Shown here: one piece after another, positions 52,762 through 62,108 of the stretch | Numbering within the stretch: the first letter of the stretch is position 1 | Layout of the letters: each line of letters begins with the position of its first letter | Origin: Trichocoleus desertorum NBK24 | GTDB lineage: Bacteria; Cyanobacteriota; Cyanobacteriia; FACHB-46 | Length of the DNA: 64,000 nt | Assembly (NCBI RefSeq): GCF_030409055.1 | Contig: NZ_CP116619.1 | Span: 3,697,628-3,761,627, forward strand | Direction of reading: 5' to 3' | Made by a program: the position numbers and the translations under genes | The notes under the pieces: model-generated | Seen by the model: the letters and a program-made list of their open reading frames with translations, nothing else | Databases searched by the model: none | What the model was told of the DNA's origin: nothing

Positions 52762-53460
52762 ATGAAACTCGAAGAGATTCTGCCGCACCTGCAAGCGTGG
52801 TTTCTGCCAGAGGAGCATAAAGAGCGAGACTTACCCGGAGGCGGGCGCTGGTTCTTTGTGCCGCACCAAATTATTACCCAACGGCTCAATGCTGTCTGCC
52901 CTGGGGAGTGGAGTAGCCAATATAGTGACCCGATTACGACGGGCGACTATACGGTGATTCGCTGCGAACTCACCATTTGTGGGGTCACGCGCACAGGCAT
53001 CGGCGATGACAAAACCTTTCCAGAAGTGAACGATCGCGGCAAAGCTAAAATCATTGGGACACCCCCTGTGCGGGCTTTTCGCAATGCCTTCAAAGATGCG
53101 GCAGAACAATTTGGCCTGTGTGCTTACCTAGATGAGCAAAAGGGGCGGCAAGGCAAAGAAGCCTTTATCCGCTATATGCAAGGCAAAGGAGATGGCAGAG
53201 CGGCTAAATTTGCCCTAGAGAATGGCTGGAGCGGTGAACCCACCCCGATCGCCGAGGGTCCAATCGGGCGCGAGCGGTTGATGCACGAAACCACTCAAGA
53301 GATGAAGCGCTTAGGCTGGACGGAGATCCAAGGCCGTAACTACCTGAAGCAGCAGTTTGCAGGTAAGGAAACTCGCTCTAAGTTGACTAACAACGAATTG
53401 AGCCAATTCCTGGCCTACCTCAAGTCTCAAAACTCAGTTGCGATCGCTAAAACAGCGTAG
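52762..53460 (+). CDS. Rad52/Rad22-like DNA repair protein (232 aa)
   Basis: The segment GRWFFVPHQIITQRLNAVCP, then EWSSQYSDPITTGDYTVIRC, and VRAFRNAFKDAAEQFGLCAY match the Rad52/Rad22 single-strand annealing fold, with the conserved A-F..D-A-A-E-x-F-G. The C-terminal part with LGWTEIQGRNYLKQQFAGK is shared with many phage and cyanobacterial versions. It would promote annealing of complementary single strands. Start ATG 52762 (MKLEEILPHLQAWF); the longer TTG at 52708 is less likely. It abuts the convergent glucosidase gene with no gap. Confidence 0.85.
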   Translation: MKLEEILPHLQAWFLPEEHKERDLPGGGRWFFVPHQIITQRLNAVCPGEWSSQYSDPITTGDYTVIRCELTICGVTRTGIGDDKTFPEVNDRGKAKIIGTPPVRAFRNAFKDAAEQFGLCAYLDEQKGRQGKEAFIRYMQGKGDGRAAKFALENGWSGEPTPIAEGPIGRERLMHETTQEMKRLGWTEIQGRNYLKQQFAGKETRSKLTNNELSQFLAYLKSQNSVAIAKTA

Positions 53461-55593
53461 CTATTCTTGATCTGGCCAGTGGCGGATCACTTCTGCCACT
53501 GACCAAGCCTGAGCGATCGCCCCTTGAGGTTGGTGAGGTGCATCCCCATCAAAAATCTCCGAAATTGAACCAAGACAGGCTTGCTGTTGCAGATGATCGA
53601 GCAACGGTTGCCAGTCAAAGGGTAGAGGTTCGCTGTCCTGGGCATCAAAGAAGCGTTCCCAAGCTCGCACGAAAGGCCCAATCAACCAGCTCCAAACGGT
53701 GCCTTGGTGGTAAGCGCGATCGCGAATCGGTTGGGGTGTCACACCTCCTGGTTGGCCCAGATAAAACCCGATGTACTCAGGATCAGCGGGATCGAGGCTA
53801 CGCAGGCCATAGGGAGTGAGCAGGCGATCGCGAGCGACTTGCAACACTTGACGTGCCTGATCTGCGGGGAAGCCACAATGGCGTAGAGACAACGCTAAAA
53901 CCGCATTGGGACGAATCTTAGGGTCTGGGCGATCGTCCGGTTGGATGGTGTCGTAAAAGTATTGCTGTTCGTGGTTCCAAAACTGCTGGAGTGAAGCTTG
54001 GACTTGATCGGCATGTTGACGGTAGCGGCGGGCTTGGTTTACCAAACTAGCTGGGTTCGTCACCGCCTCTCTGTCTAACCTTTCGGCCCATTGGCTAGCC
54101 CAACGCAAAGCCGAGTACCACAACGCATTAATCTCGATCGGTTTGCCTCGGCGAGGGGTAATCGGTCTACCATCGACTACCGCATCCATCCAGGTGAGGG
54201 CCACTCCCGGAGCATCCCAAGTAACCAGACCATCTGCCGCATCTACCCGAATGTTGTAGAGTGTGCCGACCGTAAAAGCTTTGTAGATTTTCTGCACCAC
54301 CGGGTATTGTTGCGCCAAGAATTCCCAGTCTGCGGTTGCTTCTAGGTAAAGACCCAGAATTTCAATCCACCACAGAGCCGCATCAATGCTGTTGTAAGAG
54401 GGCTGCACACCCACGTCTGGAAAGGCATTAGGAATCAGTCCTAAGTGGCAGTAGTGCCCAAAAGTTTGCAGTAGGCCTTTGGCTAGGTCAAATCGTTGAG
54501 TTGCCAAAGCCAATCCTGGTAGAGCAATCAGCGTGTCACGCCCCCAATCGTTAAACCAGGGATACCCCGCGATCACGGTGGGTCCTGCGATCGAAGCGCG
54601 ATATACCAAAAATTGATCACCCGCTCGTAGGAGTTGCTGCCACAAATGGCTCCCATGAGTAGGTTCGGTCTCAGGTTGCTTTTTTGCAGGAGTGAGGCTG
54701 ATGGCTTGAGGAGACGGAGGGAGAACCGCCGCAAAGTCACGGGCTAGGCGCTGTTGCTCGGCTCGGATTGCCGCTGTAAATAGGGAGTTGTGGAGCAAAG
54801 GCAGCTCTGATTTTGTCCAACCAACTTCTGTCCAACCAACGCTAGCTTCCAGGGTTAGCTGCTCACCAGGTTGCAGAACGGCAGTCAAATATCCAGGGCT
54901 GTAGAGGTCTTCATAGTCGGCGAGACCTCGCTGAGTTTCGGCTGGGTAGTGGTAGTTCCAATACCACATCCCATCTGGTTCATACTTACCTTGAGTCCAG
55001 CGCAGATGCCAGGGTGTACCTGCAACACCCGGACGAATGGCTTGCAACAACAGTTGTTGTGGCCCCACAATTTGGGAGAAATGTAGCTCTGGGTCGGCTT
55101 GTTGTTGATGGTGGAAGTCGCGATCGCAAATCAAGGGCCGTAGCCTTAGGGTTGCCGCTTCACTACCTTCATAGCTGTATTGAATTAGAGTTTGGTGCCT
55201 GAAACGGGGTGATGTATCGTCACTACCAAGGGATGTAGGAGTAGCATCGGCAACATAGCCGTAGGGCAAGATGAGGCGACGGGTAAACTGCCAAGGAAAG
55301 TCGGCCCAAACCCAAGTGGGCACAGGATCAACCTCAAAAGATTGCAGCAGTTGGAAGCCTTGGGGGGAAACTGCTCCGTTTAACCAGAAATGAGTGCCTA
55401 AAGAAAAAACTTGTCCTGAAATTTCTAGGCTGGCCTCAATGTGAGACAGCAGGAGGGTGCGTTGACTGGGAGGATCAAGGGCGGCAAATAACCAGCCGTG
55501 ATAGGTGCGAGTATGAGCATCACAAACAGTACCGCTGGCAAAACTACCTAACCCATTGGTAAGTAGCCACTCCCGTGTATCTAAATCATCCAT
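53461..55593 (-). CDS. Amylo-alpha-1,6-glucosidase-type glycogen debranching enzyme (710 aa)
   Basis: The N-terminal GDE_N-like part starts REWLLTNGLGSFASGTVCDA (typical for the archaeal-type debranching family), and the C-terminal GDE_C (alpha/alpha)6 part has AGYPWFNDWGRDTLIALPGL, LVTWDAPGVALTWMDAVVDG and IRPNAVLALSLRH. The catalytic acids of the family fall in these W-x-D-x-G-R-D and W-M-D segments. It cleaves alpha-1,6 branches in glycogen. glgC and a GH13 amylase gene occur later in the window, on other transcripts. Confidence 0.93.
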   Translation of the reverse strand: MDDLDTREWLLTNGLGSFASGTVCDAHTRTYHGWLFAALDPPSQRTLLLSHIEASLEISGQVFSLGTHFWLNGAVSPQGFQLLQSFEVDPVPTWVWADFPWQFTRRLILPYGYVADATPTSLGSDDTSPRFRHQTLIQYSYEGSEAATLRLRPLICDRDFHHQQQADPELHFSQIVGPQQLLLQAIRPGVAGTPWHLRWTQGKYEPDGMWYWNYHYPAETQRGLADYEDLYSPGYLTAVLQPGEQLTLEASVGWTEVGWTKSELPLLHNSLFTAAIRAEQQRLARDFAAVLPPSPQAISLTPAKKQPETEPTHGSHLWQQLLRAGDQFLVYRASIAGPTVIAGYPWFNDWGRDTLIALPGLALATQRFDLAKGLLQTFGHYCHLGLIPNAFPDVGVQPSYNSIDAALWWIEILGLYLEATADWEFLAQQYPVVQKIYKAFTVGTLYNIRVDAADGLVTWDAPGVALTWMDAVVDGRPITPRRGKPIEINALWYSALRWASQWAERLDREAVTNPASLVNQARRYRQHADQVQASLQQFWNHEQQYFYDTIQPDDRPDPKIRPNAVLALSLRHCGFPADQARQVLQVARDRLLTPYGLRSLDPADPEYIGFYLGQPGGVTPQPIRDRAYHQGTVWSWLIGPFVRAWERFFDAQDSEPLPFDWQPLLDHLQQQACLGSISEIFDGDAPHQPQGAIAQAWSVAEVIRHWPDQE

Positions 55594-55909
55594 GCTACGT
55601 AGATTTTTATGCTTAGTCTACGGCTTTGCTTCAGGATTGTCTGCTGCCTAGTGATAAGACCATGACTAAATTTTGGAACAGTCCAGATTTCTATCCTGCG
55701 ATCGCCGATTCAGCTCGGTCTGATTCAGCTCGGCATGAATACGGATAACCCGCCACTAGCCTCTACTCAAAATCGTTATGACTATGATATATTACGTAAC
55801 AGTTCGTAAATAATCAGTCGTTGCCTGCATAGGAAAGAGTAAGTTTTGCGCTGCTTGACCTATGACTCCGCAAACCTAGAGCTGTAGATTCTTCAAGGAG
55901 AATAAGTAC
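55594..55909. promoter_or_regulatory. Divergent intergenic region before the 2-Cys peroxiredoxin gene
   Basis: About 315 non-coding bases. A direct repeat GATTCAGCTCGG occurs twice near 55707 and 55721. An AT-rich ATGATATATTACGTAA around 55782-55797 could hold the peroxiredoxin promoter. A strong AAGGAG lies before the ATG. Confidence 0.4.
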
Positions 55910-56521
55910 ATGACCTTGACCTACAATACCGAAGGCTGCCTCCGGGTTGGTCGCCCTGCCCCTGACTTCACTGCAACGGCTGTGGTCGATCAAGAGTTCA
56001 AGACCATCAAGCTGTCTGACTATCGAGGCAAATACGTTGTCTTGTTCTTCTATCCCCTAGACTTTACCTTCGTTTGCCCCACTGAAATTACTGCTTTCAG
56101 CGATCGCTACGACGAATTTAAGCAAATTGGGACTGAAATCCTAGGCGTGTCTGTAGACAGTGAATTCTCTCACCTCGCTTGGACTCAAAGCGATCGCAAA
56201 CAAGGTGGAGTTGGCGACCTCAACTATCCCCTCGTTTCCGACATCAAGAAAGAAATTAGCGCTGCTTACAACGTGCTCGATCCAGAAGCAGGTGTAGCCC
56301 TCCGTGGTCTTTTCATCATCGACAAAGATGGTGTGATCCAACATTCCACCATCAACAACCTGTCCTTTGGCCGCAGTGTGGACGAAACCCTCCGGACTTT
56401 GCAGGCCATCCAGTACGTGCAGTCTCACCCCGATGAAGTCTGCCCTGCTGGTTGGAAGCCCGGTGATGCCACCATGAATCCTGACCCTGTGAAGTCCAAA
56501 GAATACTTCGCGGCGGTATAG
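55910..56521 (+). CDS. Typical 2-Cys peroxiredoxin (203 aa)
   Basis: The peroxidatic Cys is in [16 protein letters not shown] and the resolving Cys in [11 protein letters not shown], as in AhpC/Prx1 enzymes and the chloroplast 2-Cys Prx. [20 protein letters not shown] is characteristic. It reduces hydrogen peroxide via thioredoxin or NTRC. Strong ribosome site AAGGAGAATAAG and a strong terminator: a highly expressed single gene. Confidence 0.97.
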   Translation: MTLTYNTEGCLRVGRPAPDFTATAVVDQEFKTIKLSDYRGKYVVLFFYPLDFTFVCPTEITAFSDRYDEFKQIGTEILGVSVDSEFSHLAWTQSDRKQGGVGDLNYPLVSDIKKEISAAYNVLDPEAGVALRGLFIIDKDGVIQHSTINNLSFGRSVDETLRTLQAIQYVQSHPDEVCPAGWKPGDATMNPDPVKSKEYFAAV

Positions 56522-56567
56522 TTGCTAGCGATTAGCAATCTAGCAATTAGTTGGTAATTTATTGGTA

Positions 56568-56593
56568 GGGTGGGCAATGCTCACCCTTTTTTT
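56568..56593 (+). terminator. Terminator of the 2-Cys peroxiredoxin gene
   Basis: GGGTGGGC pairs with GCTCACCC around AAT, followed by TTTTTTT. Confidence 0.9.
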
Positions 56594-56646
56594 GTATTGC
56601 CATCAGTTCACAGACCCTAGTTTACAAACATCAGGCATAGCTAGCG

Positions 56647-57183
56647 ATGCTAACCTCGACAGACTTCAGTGGCTTGTTGAATCAGCGCTTCTTTAATAAC
56701 TTCTTTCCCATTCCAGCAACGAGTTCTTTAGAGTTAGGCCAGAGAACTCCAGATTTTGAGTTGCCAAATATCACTCATGGTCAGCGGCTTAACTTAGCGG
56801 CTTATCGCAGTCAGCAGCCTGTAATTCTGGCTTTCACGCGCATTTTCACTGAAAAACAGTACTGTCCTTTTTGCTTTCCCCACATCAAAGCGCTGAACGA
56901 GAACTACGAGAAGTTTACGAGCCGTGGGGTGGAGATCTTGATGATTACCAGTACCGATGAGCGCCAAAGCAAGATCGTGGTGCGAGATTTAGGTTTAAAG
57001 ATGCCACTGCTCAGTGACGCTAGTTGTCGAGTGTTCCGCGCTTACAACGTTGGGCAGGCTCTAGGCGCACCCCTGCCAGCCCAGTTTGTTTTAGATGCTC
57101 AAGGCAACCTGCGCTTTAAACACTTGTTCTCGTTTCTATCCCACAATGCCAGTATTGAAGAGCTGTTAGCTGCTGTTAAGTAA
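56647..57183 (+). CDS. Redoxin-domain protein with CPFC motif (178 aa)
   Basis: A thioredoxin-like AhpC/TSA fold: LELGQRTPDFELPNITHGQR, then IFTEKQYCPFCFPHIKALNE. The active site reads T-E-K-Q-Y-C-P-F-C where typical peroxiredoxins have P-x-x-x-T/S-x-x-C. Two Cys in C-x-x-C spacing resemble thioredoxin or PrxQ variants. It has no signal peptide. The gene follows the 2-Cys peroxiredoxin by 125 bases but lies after its terminator. Function is probably thiol redox, partner unknown. Confidence 0.85.
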   Translation: MLTSTDFSGLLNQRFFNNFFPIPATSSLELGQRTPDFELPNITHGQRLNLAAYRSQQPVILAFTRIFTEKQYCPFCFPHIKALNENYEKFTSRGVEILMITSTDERQSKIVVRDLGLKMPLLSDASCRVFRAYNVGQALGAPLPAQFVLDAQGNLRFKHLFSFLSHNASIEELLAAVK

Positions 57184-57218
57184 GAGCATAGCCAGGACTG
57201 GTCTGGCTGAAAAGCTGC

Positions 57219-58232
57219 CTAAAGCTGCATCCCTTGTAAGTGGCTGCGAGGGTTAAAGCTGCGGATAGAACGAATTTTCTCGTAGTACTCGCGCTCTTGA
57301 GGGCTGAGTTCTTTGGGAGAGGCGATCGCGATCTTCACGATTTGGTCACTGCGCCCACCCTTAGGGTTAGGCCAACCTTTGCCACGCAACCGTAGAGATT
57401 GCCCTGCCCGCACACCAGCAGGTACATTCATCGTGACGCTACCATCGGGAGTGGGAATTTCAATTTGTGCGCCTAACACTGCTTCGTCGGGTGCGATCGC
57501 CACTTCGCAGACTAGGTTGTCGCCCTCAAACTGGAAGAAGGGATGGGGTTGAATGTTGACGACCAGGTATAGATCACCCCGTTGTGGGCTGTAGGGACTC
57601 GCTGGCCCTTTACCTTTGACTCGGATGCGGCTACCGGGTTTAGCACCCGGAGGAATGCGGACATCAATGACTTCGCTGCCTAGATTGAGGCGCTTTTGCA
57701 CGCCTTGGAAAGCTTCTCTCAGGCTTAGAGCGATCGCGGCCTCGCTGTCTTGAGGTGGAGCGGTAGCGGCGTCGCCAAAGCCCCCAAAGCCGCCGAAGTC
57801 CCCAAAGCCTGGGCCACCCGGAGTGGTGCGATAACTATAGGCTTGGCGTCCCGTTCCAGGGCTAGGGCCAGCGCCGGGGCTACCAAAGCGACCTAACAAC
57901 TCATTGATAAAGTCGTCAAAGCTGCCGTACTGACTAAAGTCGAAGTTGCCAAAATCAACGTTGGGGCTAGCTCCTCCACCGGGCCAACCACCACCCGCTT
58001 GCTTCCAGTACTGGCCAAACTGGTCGTACTTCTGGCGTTTCTCTGGGTCAGATAGCACTTCGTAAGCTTCGTTGACTTCTTTGAAACGGGCTTCCGCGTC
58101 TTGATTGTTGGGATTAACGTCTGGATGGTACTTGCGCGCTAGTTTACGGAACGCTTTTTTAATGTCGTCGGCAGTGGCGGTTTTATTCACTCCCAAAACG
58201 GCATAGTAATCTTTATAGTCGGTTGCAGCCAT
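57219..58232 (-). CDS. DnaJ/CbpA-type co-chaperone without zinc finger (337 aa)
   Basis: An N-terminal J domain ([30 protein letters not shown] with the HPD motif) is followed by a long Gly/Pro/Phe-rich linker (about 75-165) and the C-terminal substrate-binding domain ([20 protein letters not shown]). The CxxCxGxG zinc finger of class I DnaJ is missing, so it is a class II DnaJ (CbpA/DnaJ2-like). It stimulates Hsp70 ATPase. An Hsp20 gene lies upstream on the same strand, with 250 bases between. Confidence 0.95.
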   Translation of the reverse strand: MAATDYKDYYAVLGVNKTATADDIKKAFRKLARKYHPDVNPNNQDAEARFKEVNEAYEVLSDPEKRQKYDQFGQYWKQAGGGWPGGGASPNVDFGNFDFSQYGSFDDFINELLGRFGSPGAGPSPGTGRQAYSYRTTPGGPGFGDFGGFGGFGDAATAPPQDSEAAIALSLREAFQGVQKRLNLGSEVIDVRIPPGAKPGSRIRVKGKGPASPYSPQRGDLYLVVNIQPHPFFQFEGDNLVCEVAIAPDEAVLGAQIEIPTPDGSVTMNVPAGVRAGQSLRLRGKGWPNPKGGRSDQIVKIAIASPKELSPQEREYYEKIRSIRSFNPRSHLQGMQL

Positions 58233-58483
58233 CCACCTACCTCCTTTAATAGTTTCAGTTTATGTCTTTATTTCTATAATCGTCTGCCCTAGCAATGCCG
58301 TCGCTGGATGCTGTCAGCGTTAAAGCTGTCTAGTAGCTTATCCTTCAGTAGCTTATACATAGCTTCAGGGCAGAGCGATGTTGACTAACGCCCTCCCCTG
58401 AACCGTTCGCTAAATTAAGTGCTGATTTGAGCCAACAACTTGGCTCAGATCTGGTCTGTTGGAAGCGCGATCGCAACAACCGA

Positions 58484-58912
58484 TCATCCCGCCAGATTCA
58501 CCTTGACGACCTTGTTGCGTTCTTCTTCAGCTTTGGGTAGGTTGAGATGCAAAAGGCCATTTTTGAACTCGGCTTCCACCTGCGTATTCTGAATCCGAGC
58601 GGGGAGCGGGATAATGCGTTGGAAGCGACCGTAACGAAACTCGGAACGGAACACACCTCTCTCTTCAGCTTGAACGGTGGCCTTACGTTCTCCACTAATA
58701 GAAACGGCTTCTGCGGTGACTTGCACGTCCAGATCTTTGGCTTCAATTCCAGGCACTTCAATTTTTAGCTGAATCGACTCTGGTGTTTCCTGCATTTCTG
58801 CGGCAGGAACAAAGGTGTTGTTGACTTCGGGAGTGAGGCTATCGAACAACCGATTCATTTCCCGTTGTAGGGTGTCAACTTCACGGAACGGTTCCCAACG
58901 AATGAGTGCCAT
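58484..58912 (-). CDS. hspA: Small heat-shock protein, Hsp20 family (142 aa)
   Basis: ALIRWEPFREVDTLQREMNR is the typical cyanobacterial HspA start. The alpha-crystallin domain has ESIQLKIEVPGIEAKDLDVQ, and FRSEFRYGRFQRIIPLPARI, ending FKNGLLHLNLPKAEE. It binds unfolding proteins and membranes under heat and light stress. No CIRCE element was seen upstream. Length is typical. Confidence 0.96.
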   Translation of the reverse strand: MALIRWEPFREVDTLQREMNRLFDSLTPEVNNTFVPAAEMQETPESIQLKIEVPGIEAKDLDVQVTAEAVSISGERKATVQAEERGVFRSEFRYGRFQRIIPLPARIQNTQVEAEFKNGLLHLNLPKAEEERNKVVKVNLAG

Positions 58913-59055
58913 AACTCTAACCTCTTAAAACCTCTCAATGTTTATCTAGTCCCTTGCTGTGGGCCTTTCAACTAGATTTAAGGTATCAGAGGTTGCACCA
59001 GAGAGAAGTTCGGTTCTTGCGCGAAGGGCGATCGCAATTTCCCCCATTGCTTGGT

Positions 59056-59547
59056 TCAGGGATACCAAGACTGACGAATTAAGCTAGTAAATCCTTCTTC
59101 TAAAGCGGGTGGTGCGCCTAAAAGTTGTCGGTGCATTCGCAGCATCACGGCTTCTGGAACCACACGATCGCGCTGATGATTTCTGGCTAAACAGACCTCC
59201 AGAGGCAAATCTAACCAAAAACCAATAATCTCCCTAAAGCCCAGCGATCGCGCTAAAGTTAACACCCGCCGCCGTTGTTTCCGAGCCGTATTAGTAGCGT
59301 CGTAAATCGCATCAGGAGTTTGCCTTTGGGAGATGTGTCCAACTGCCTGCTGCAATTGATGTTGGACTTCGCGCCATACCTGCAACCATGGCCCCTGCAC
59401 AGCTTCATCTCCAAACAACTGAGCCCGGATGGCATCAGTAGAGATCCACCGACGCTCCGGGCTAGCTGTGAGTAAATGTTGAGCCAGAGTAGTTTTGCCA
59501 CTTCCTGGCAGCCCAATCAAAATAATTAGGCGAGTAGCAGTTGGCAT
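59056..59547 (-). CDS. AAA_33-type P-loop kinase (163 aa)
   Basis: P-loop LIGLPGSGKTTLAQHLL; WISTDAIRAQLFGDEAVQGP is the switch and NTP-binding area of the zeta-toxin/polynucleotide-kinase-like family; DATNTARKQRRRVL and CLARNHQRDRVVPEAVM follow. Probably phosphorylates a small molecule or nucleic acid end. I chose ATG 59547 (MPTATRLIIL); a start at 59619 overlaps glgC by 17 bases and would add a non-conserved 24 residues. It follows glgC on the same strand. Confidence 0.85.
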   Translation of the reverse strand: MPTATRLIILIGLPGSGKTTLAQHLLTASPERRWISTDAIRAQLFGDEAVQGPWLQVWREVQHQLQQAVGHISQRQTPDAIYDATNTARKQRRRVLTLARSLGFREIIGFWLDLPLEVCLARNHQRDRVVPEAVMLRMHRQLLGAPPALEEGFTSLIRQSWYP

Positions 59548-59602
59548 GGAATGTGAAGTTGATAGGTGATCGTCCCCCAACTCCACACCCCTAGCTTCTT
59601 GC

Positions 59603-60892
59603 CTAGATGATGGTTCCATCCGGAATCACGGCATTCTTCATGATCACGATAATGCCGTTGCGGATGTAGAATCCTTGATCTTCGCGCTCCGCTTCTTCCA
59701 CTCGGTCTTTGTTGATGATTTGCACATCACAACCGATATGGGCATTTTTGTCCACGATCGCTCGTCGGATGGTGGTGTTGGCTCCAATTCCCATTGGTAC
59801 TGTGCGAGTTTCGCAGTTGGTATTGCGCTCAGCAAAGGGTTGATAGAAGTCAGCACCCATTAACAGGGAGTTGTCGATGACGCATCCGGATTCTACGCGC
59901 GATCGCACACCCAAGACAGAGTGTTGAATCTGGCAATTTTTCAGAATGCACCCTTCCCCAATGATTGACTCGGTGACGTGGCAATCGAGCAACTTACTAG
60001 GAGGCAAATAACGGGCACGGGTGTAAATCGGTGCTTTCTCGTCGTAGAAGCTAAAGCGGGGCTGTGGCTGTTGGGTTAGCGACAAATTGGCTTCGTAGAA
60101 AGCTTCAATTGTTCCGATGTCTTCCCAATAGTCATCGAACAAGTAAGCCTGGACGTTGTGGTCAGCGGCGCAAGCGGGAATGATCTCCTTGCCGAAGTCA
60201 GTGCGATCAGGTGACTGCTTCAGCAGGTTCATCAAGACATCGCGCTTAAAGACATAAATGCCCATAGAGGCAATATAAGGCCGCTCTTGAGCTTGCTTGG
60301 CATCCAATCCCAAAATGCTGGTATCTACCTGCATTTGTTTCAGGGCGTCACCTTTGGGCTTCTCGCTGAAGTCTATCACTCGGCCAGAGTCGTCAATCTT
60401 CATCAAGCCGAAGTCAGACGCTCGTCGCTCATCCATTGGCACGACTGAGATGGTGATGTCGGCTCCTGTATCCCGGTGGCGCTGCACAAACTGGCGGTAG
60501 TCCATGCGGTAGAGGTGATCACCAGAGAGAATCAAGTACTCATCGACCTCCCACTCTTCGAACAACCACATGTACTGACGAACTGCGTCAGCCGTACCTT
60601 GAAACCAGTTGGGGTTTTCGGGGGTTTGTTGAGCCGCTAGTACTTCAACAAATCCTTCAGTAAAGCCAGCAAAGTTATAAGCGCGGGCAATGTGGCGGTT
60701 GAGGGAGGCTGAGTTGAACTGAGTAAGAACGTAAATCTTGAATATTTCAGAATTAATGCAATTACTAACAGGAATGTCGATTAAGCGATATTTGCCTGCC
60801 AGGGGCACAGCAGGCTTTGCACGGGGCTTAGTTAGTGGATATAGGCGGGTTCCGGCTCCCCCACCGAGGATAATCGATAATACTCTTTTCAC
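59603..60892 (-). CDS. glgC: Glucose-1-phosphate adenylyltransferase (429 aa)
   Basis: The N-terminus [20 protein letters not shown] with [20 protein letters not shown] is the catalytic nucleotide-binding site; [20 protein letters not shown] and [14 protein letters not shown] follow. The C-terminal left-handed beta-helix has [20 protein letters not shown]. The enzyme makes ADP-glucose for glycogen; in cyanobacteria it is activated by 3-phosphoglycerate and inhibited by phosphate through the Lys in the C-terminal region. Confidence 0.98.
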   Translation of the reverse strand: MKRVLSIILGGGAGTRLYPLTKPRAKPAVPLAGKYRLIDIPVSNCINSEIFKIYVLTQFNSASLNRHIARAYNFAGFTEGFVEVLAAQQTPENPNWFQGTADAVRQYMWLFEEWEVDEYLILSGDHLYRMDYRQFVQRHRDTGADITISVVPMDERRASDFGLMKIDDSGRVIDFSEKPKGDALKQMQVDTSILGLDAKQAQERPYIASMGIYVFKRDVLMNLLKQSPDRTDFGKEIIPACAADHNVQAYLFDDYWEDIGTIEAFYEANLSLTQQPQPRFSFYDEKAPIYTRARYLPPSKLLDCHVTESIIGEGCILKNCQIQHSVLGVRSRVESGCVIDNSLLMGADFYQPFAERNTNCETRTVPMGIGANTTIRRAIVDKNAHIGCDVQIINKDRVEEAEREDQGFYIRNGIIVIMKNAVIPDGTII

Positions 60893-61102
60893 AAAAGACC
60901 TCTAAACTGCCAGTCAACTCCCAAGATAAGTGTCGGTCTGAGCGTGGCAGTTTGCAAGAGGGGATCGGAAGATAACAAAGGATTTTGTCGATCTGCCCAA
61001 AGGAAGAGGGTGTTCAGCTTAAGGAGAGATTAAGAGAATAAGCGATCGCTCCTCTCTTCCCAAATCTTGAGGAATGCGATCGCCTTTTGTCCCAAACAAT
61101 AG

Positions 61103-61915
61103 CTACTTAGAAATAAAGTGGCACCACATGTTGCCTGGGCCTTCGGGGGAGCAGGTGCGCTCAATTAAGCTGTAGGAATAAACCAAGCCTTTGCCTTTAG
61201 TTTTATCCCAATCAGTATTCATGTCGTAGCCACTATCCCAATACTCACCGTAGGGATCGTGGACGATGAAACCTTCGGAGTTATAGCCCACCACAACAAT
61301 GATGTGACCAAAGCGAGTGAAGTACCCATGCAAAATCACGGGTTTGTCTTGAGCAATCCACTTCTTCACATCTTGAATCGAAGCAGTTTCGCGGAAGTCA
61401 TCTTTATAGCCTTTTTGCTCCACTAACCACTTCAAGTCGTAGGGATCATGCCTGGAGCGACCTTGCTCGATCAAGAAATCGTAGTACTCATCTTCGAGTT
61501 GGGCTTCTCTAGTGGGTTTAGCACCAAAGAAAGAGAGACACATTGCTACGCTGGTGACATTGCAGGAGCCGCCTGGATTGTAGCGATTATCAGTTTGGGC
61601 GAAATAGGGAAAGTCTTTAATGCGGTGTTGGCGGGGCAGTTCGCCCGGTGTCGGGGGTGAAAGCTGCTGTTGCGTAGCGACCACGTCTTCTTGAGAAGTC
61701 ACTAAGCGGACATGATCGGCAAAGGCGTACCAAGTATTGCGCCCTTTGAACTCAACATTTTTAAAGGAAACTTTGATGAGCTTGCCTTCAATTTTGTAGG
61801 AGTGTAGATCGAGTAATTGGCCAGCGGTGATTTCTTCTTTTTGGTCAGCGGGTAGATCGGACGCCTGAGCAGTTTGTAATTTGAAAACAGTATTTTGCAG
61901 GATTTTGAGCTTCAT
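61103..61915 (-). CDS. C39-like peptidase, one SH3-like repeat (270 aa)
   Basis: One SH3-like repeat (residues 1-75, KLKILQNTVFKLQTAQASDL) precedes a C39-like domain: Cys118 in GGSCNVTSVAM, His in GHIIVVVGYNSEGF, then HDPYGEYWDSGYD. It is the short version of the gene at 41469 (one repeat against three), with the same N-V-T-S after Cys and the same C-terminal MWCHFISK / VWAHFIAR end. No signal peptide. Function unknown; possible peptidoglycan or bacteriocin processing. Confidence 0.85.
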   Translation of the reverse strand: MKLKILQNTVFKLQTAQASDLPADQKEEITAGQLLDLHSYKIEGKLIKVSFKNVEFKGRNTWYAFADHVRLVTSQEDVVATQQQLSPPTPGELPRQHRIKDFPYFAQTDNRYNPGGSCNVTSVAMCLSFFGAKPTREAQLEDEYYDFLIEQGRSRHDPYDLKWLVEQKGYKDDFRETASIQDVKKWIAQDKPVILHGYFTRFGHIIVVVGYNSEGFIVHDPYGEYWDSGYDMNTDWDKTKGKGLVYSYSLIERTCSPEGPGNMWCHFISK

Positions 61916-62108
61916 AACAAATCACCTAAAGATACATGGTTCCAACTGGGAGAGAAGGAACCTCTAGATTGGTCTGAGTTATATCAACAAGGCCAGGAGT
62001 CAAGTTTTCGTCATCGAATCACGATTAATCGCTGACTTTCTACCAGGGGAAAGAATTGCGAAACGGCTTGTGCCTGTACCTTGTCAGTGGAGGCTTAGAG
62101 AGCTACTT

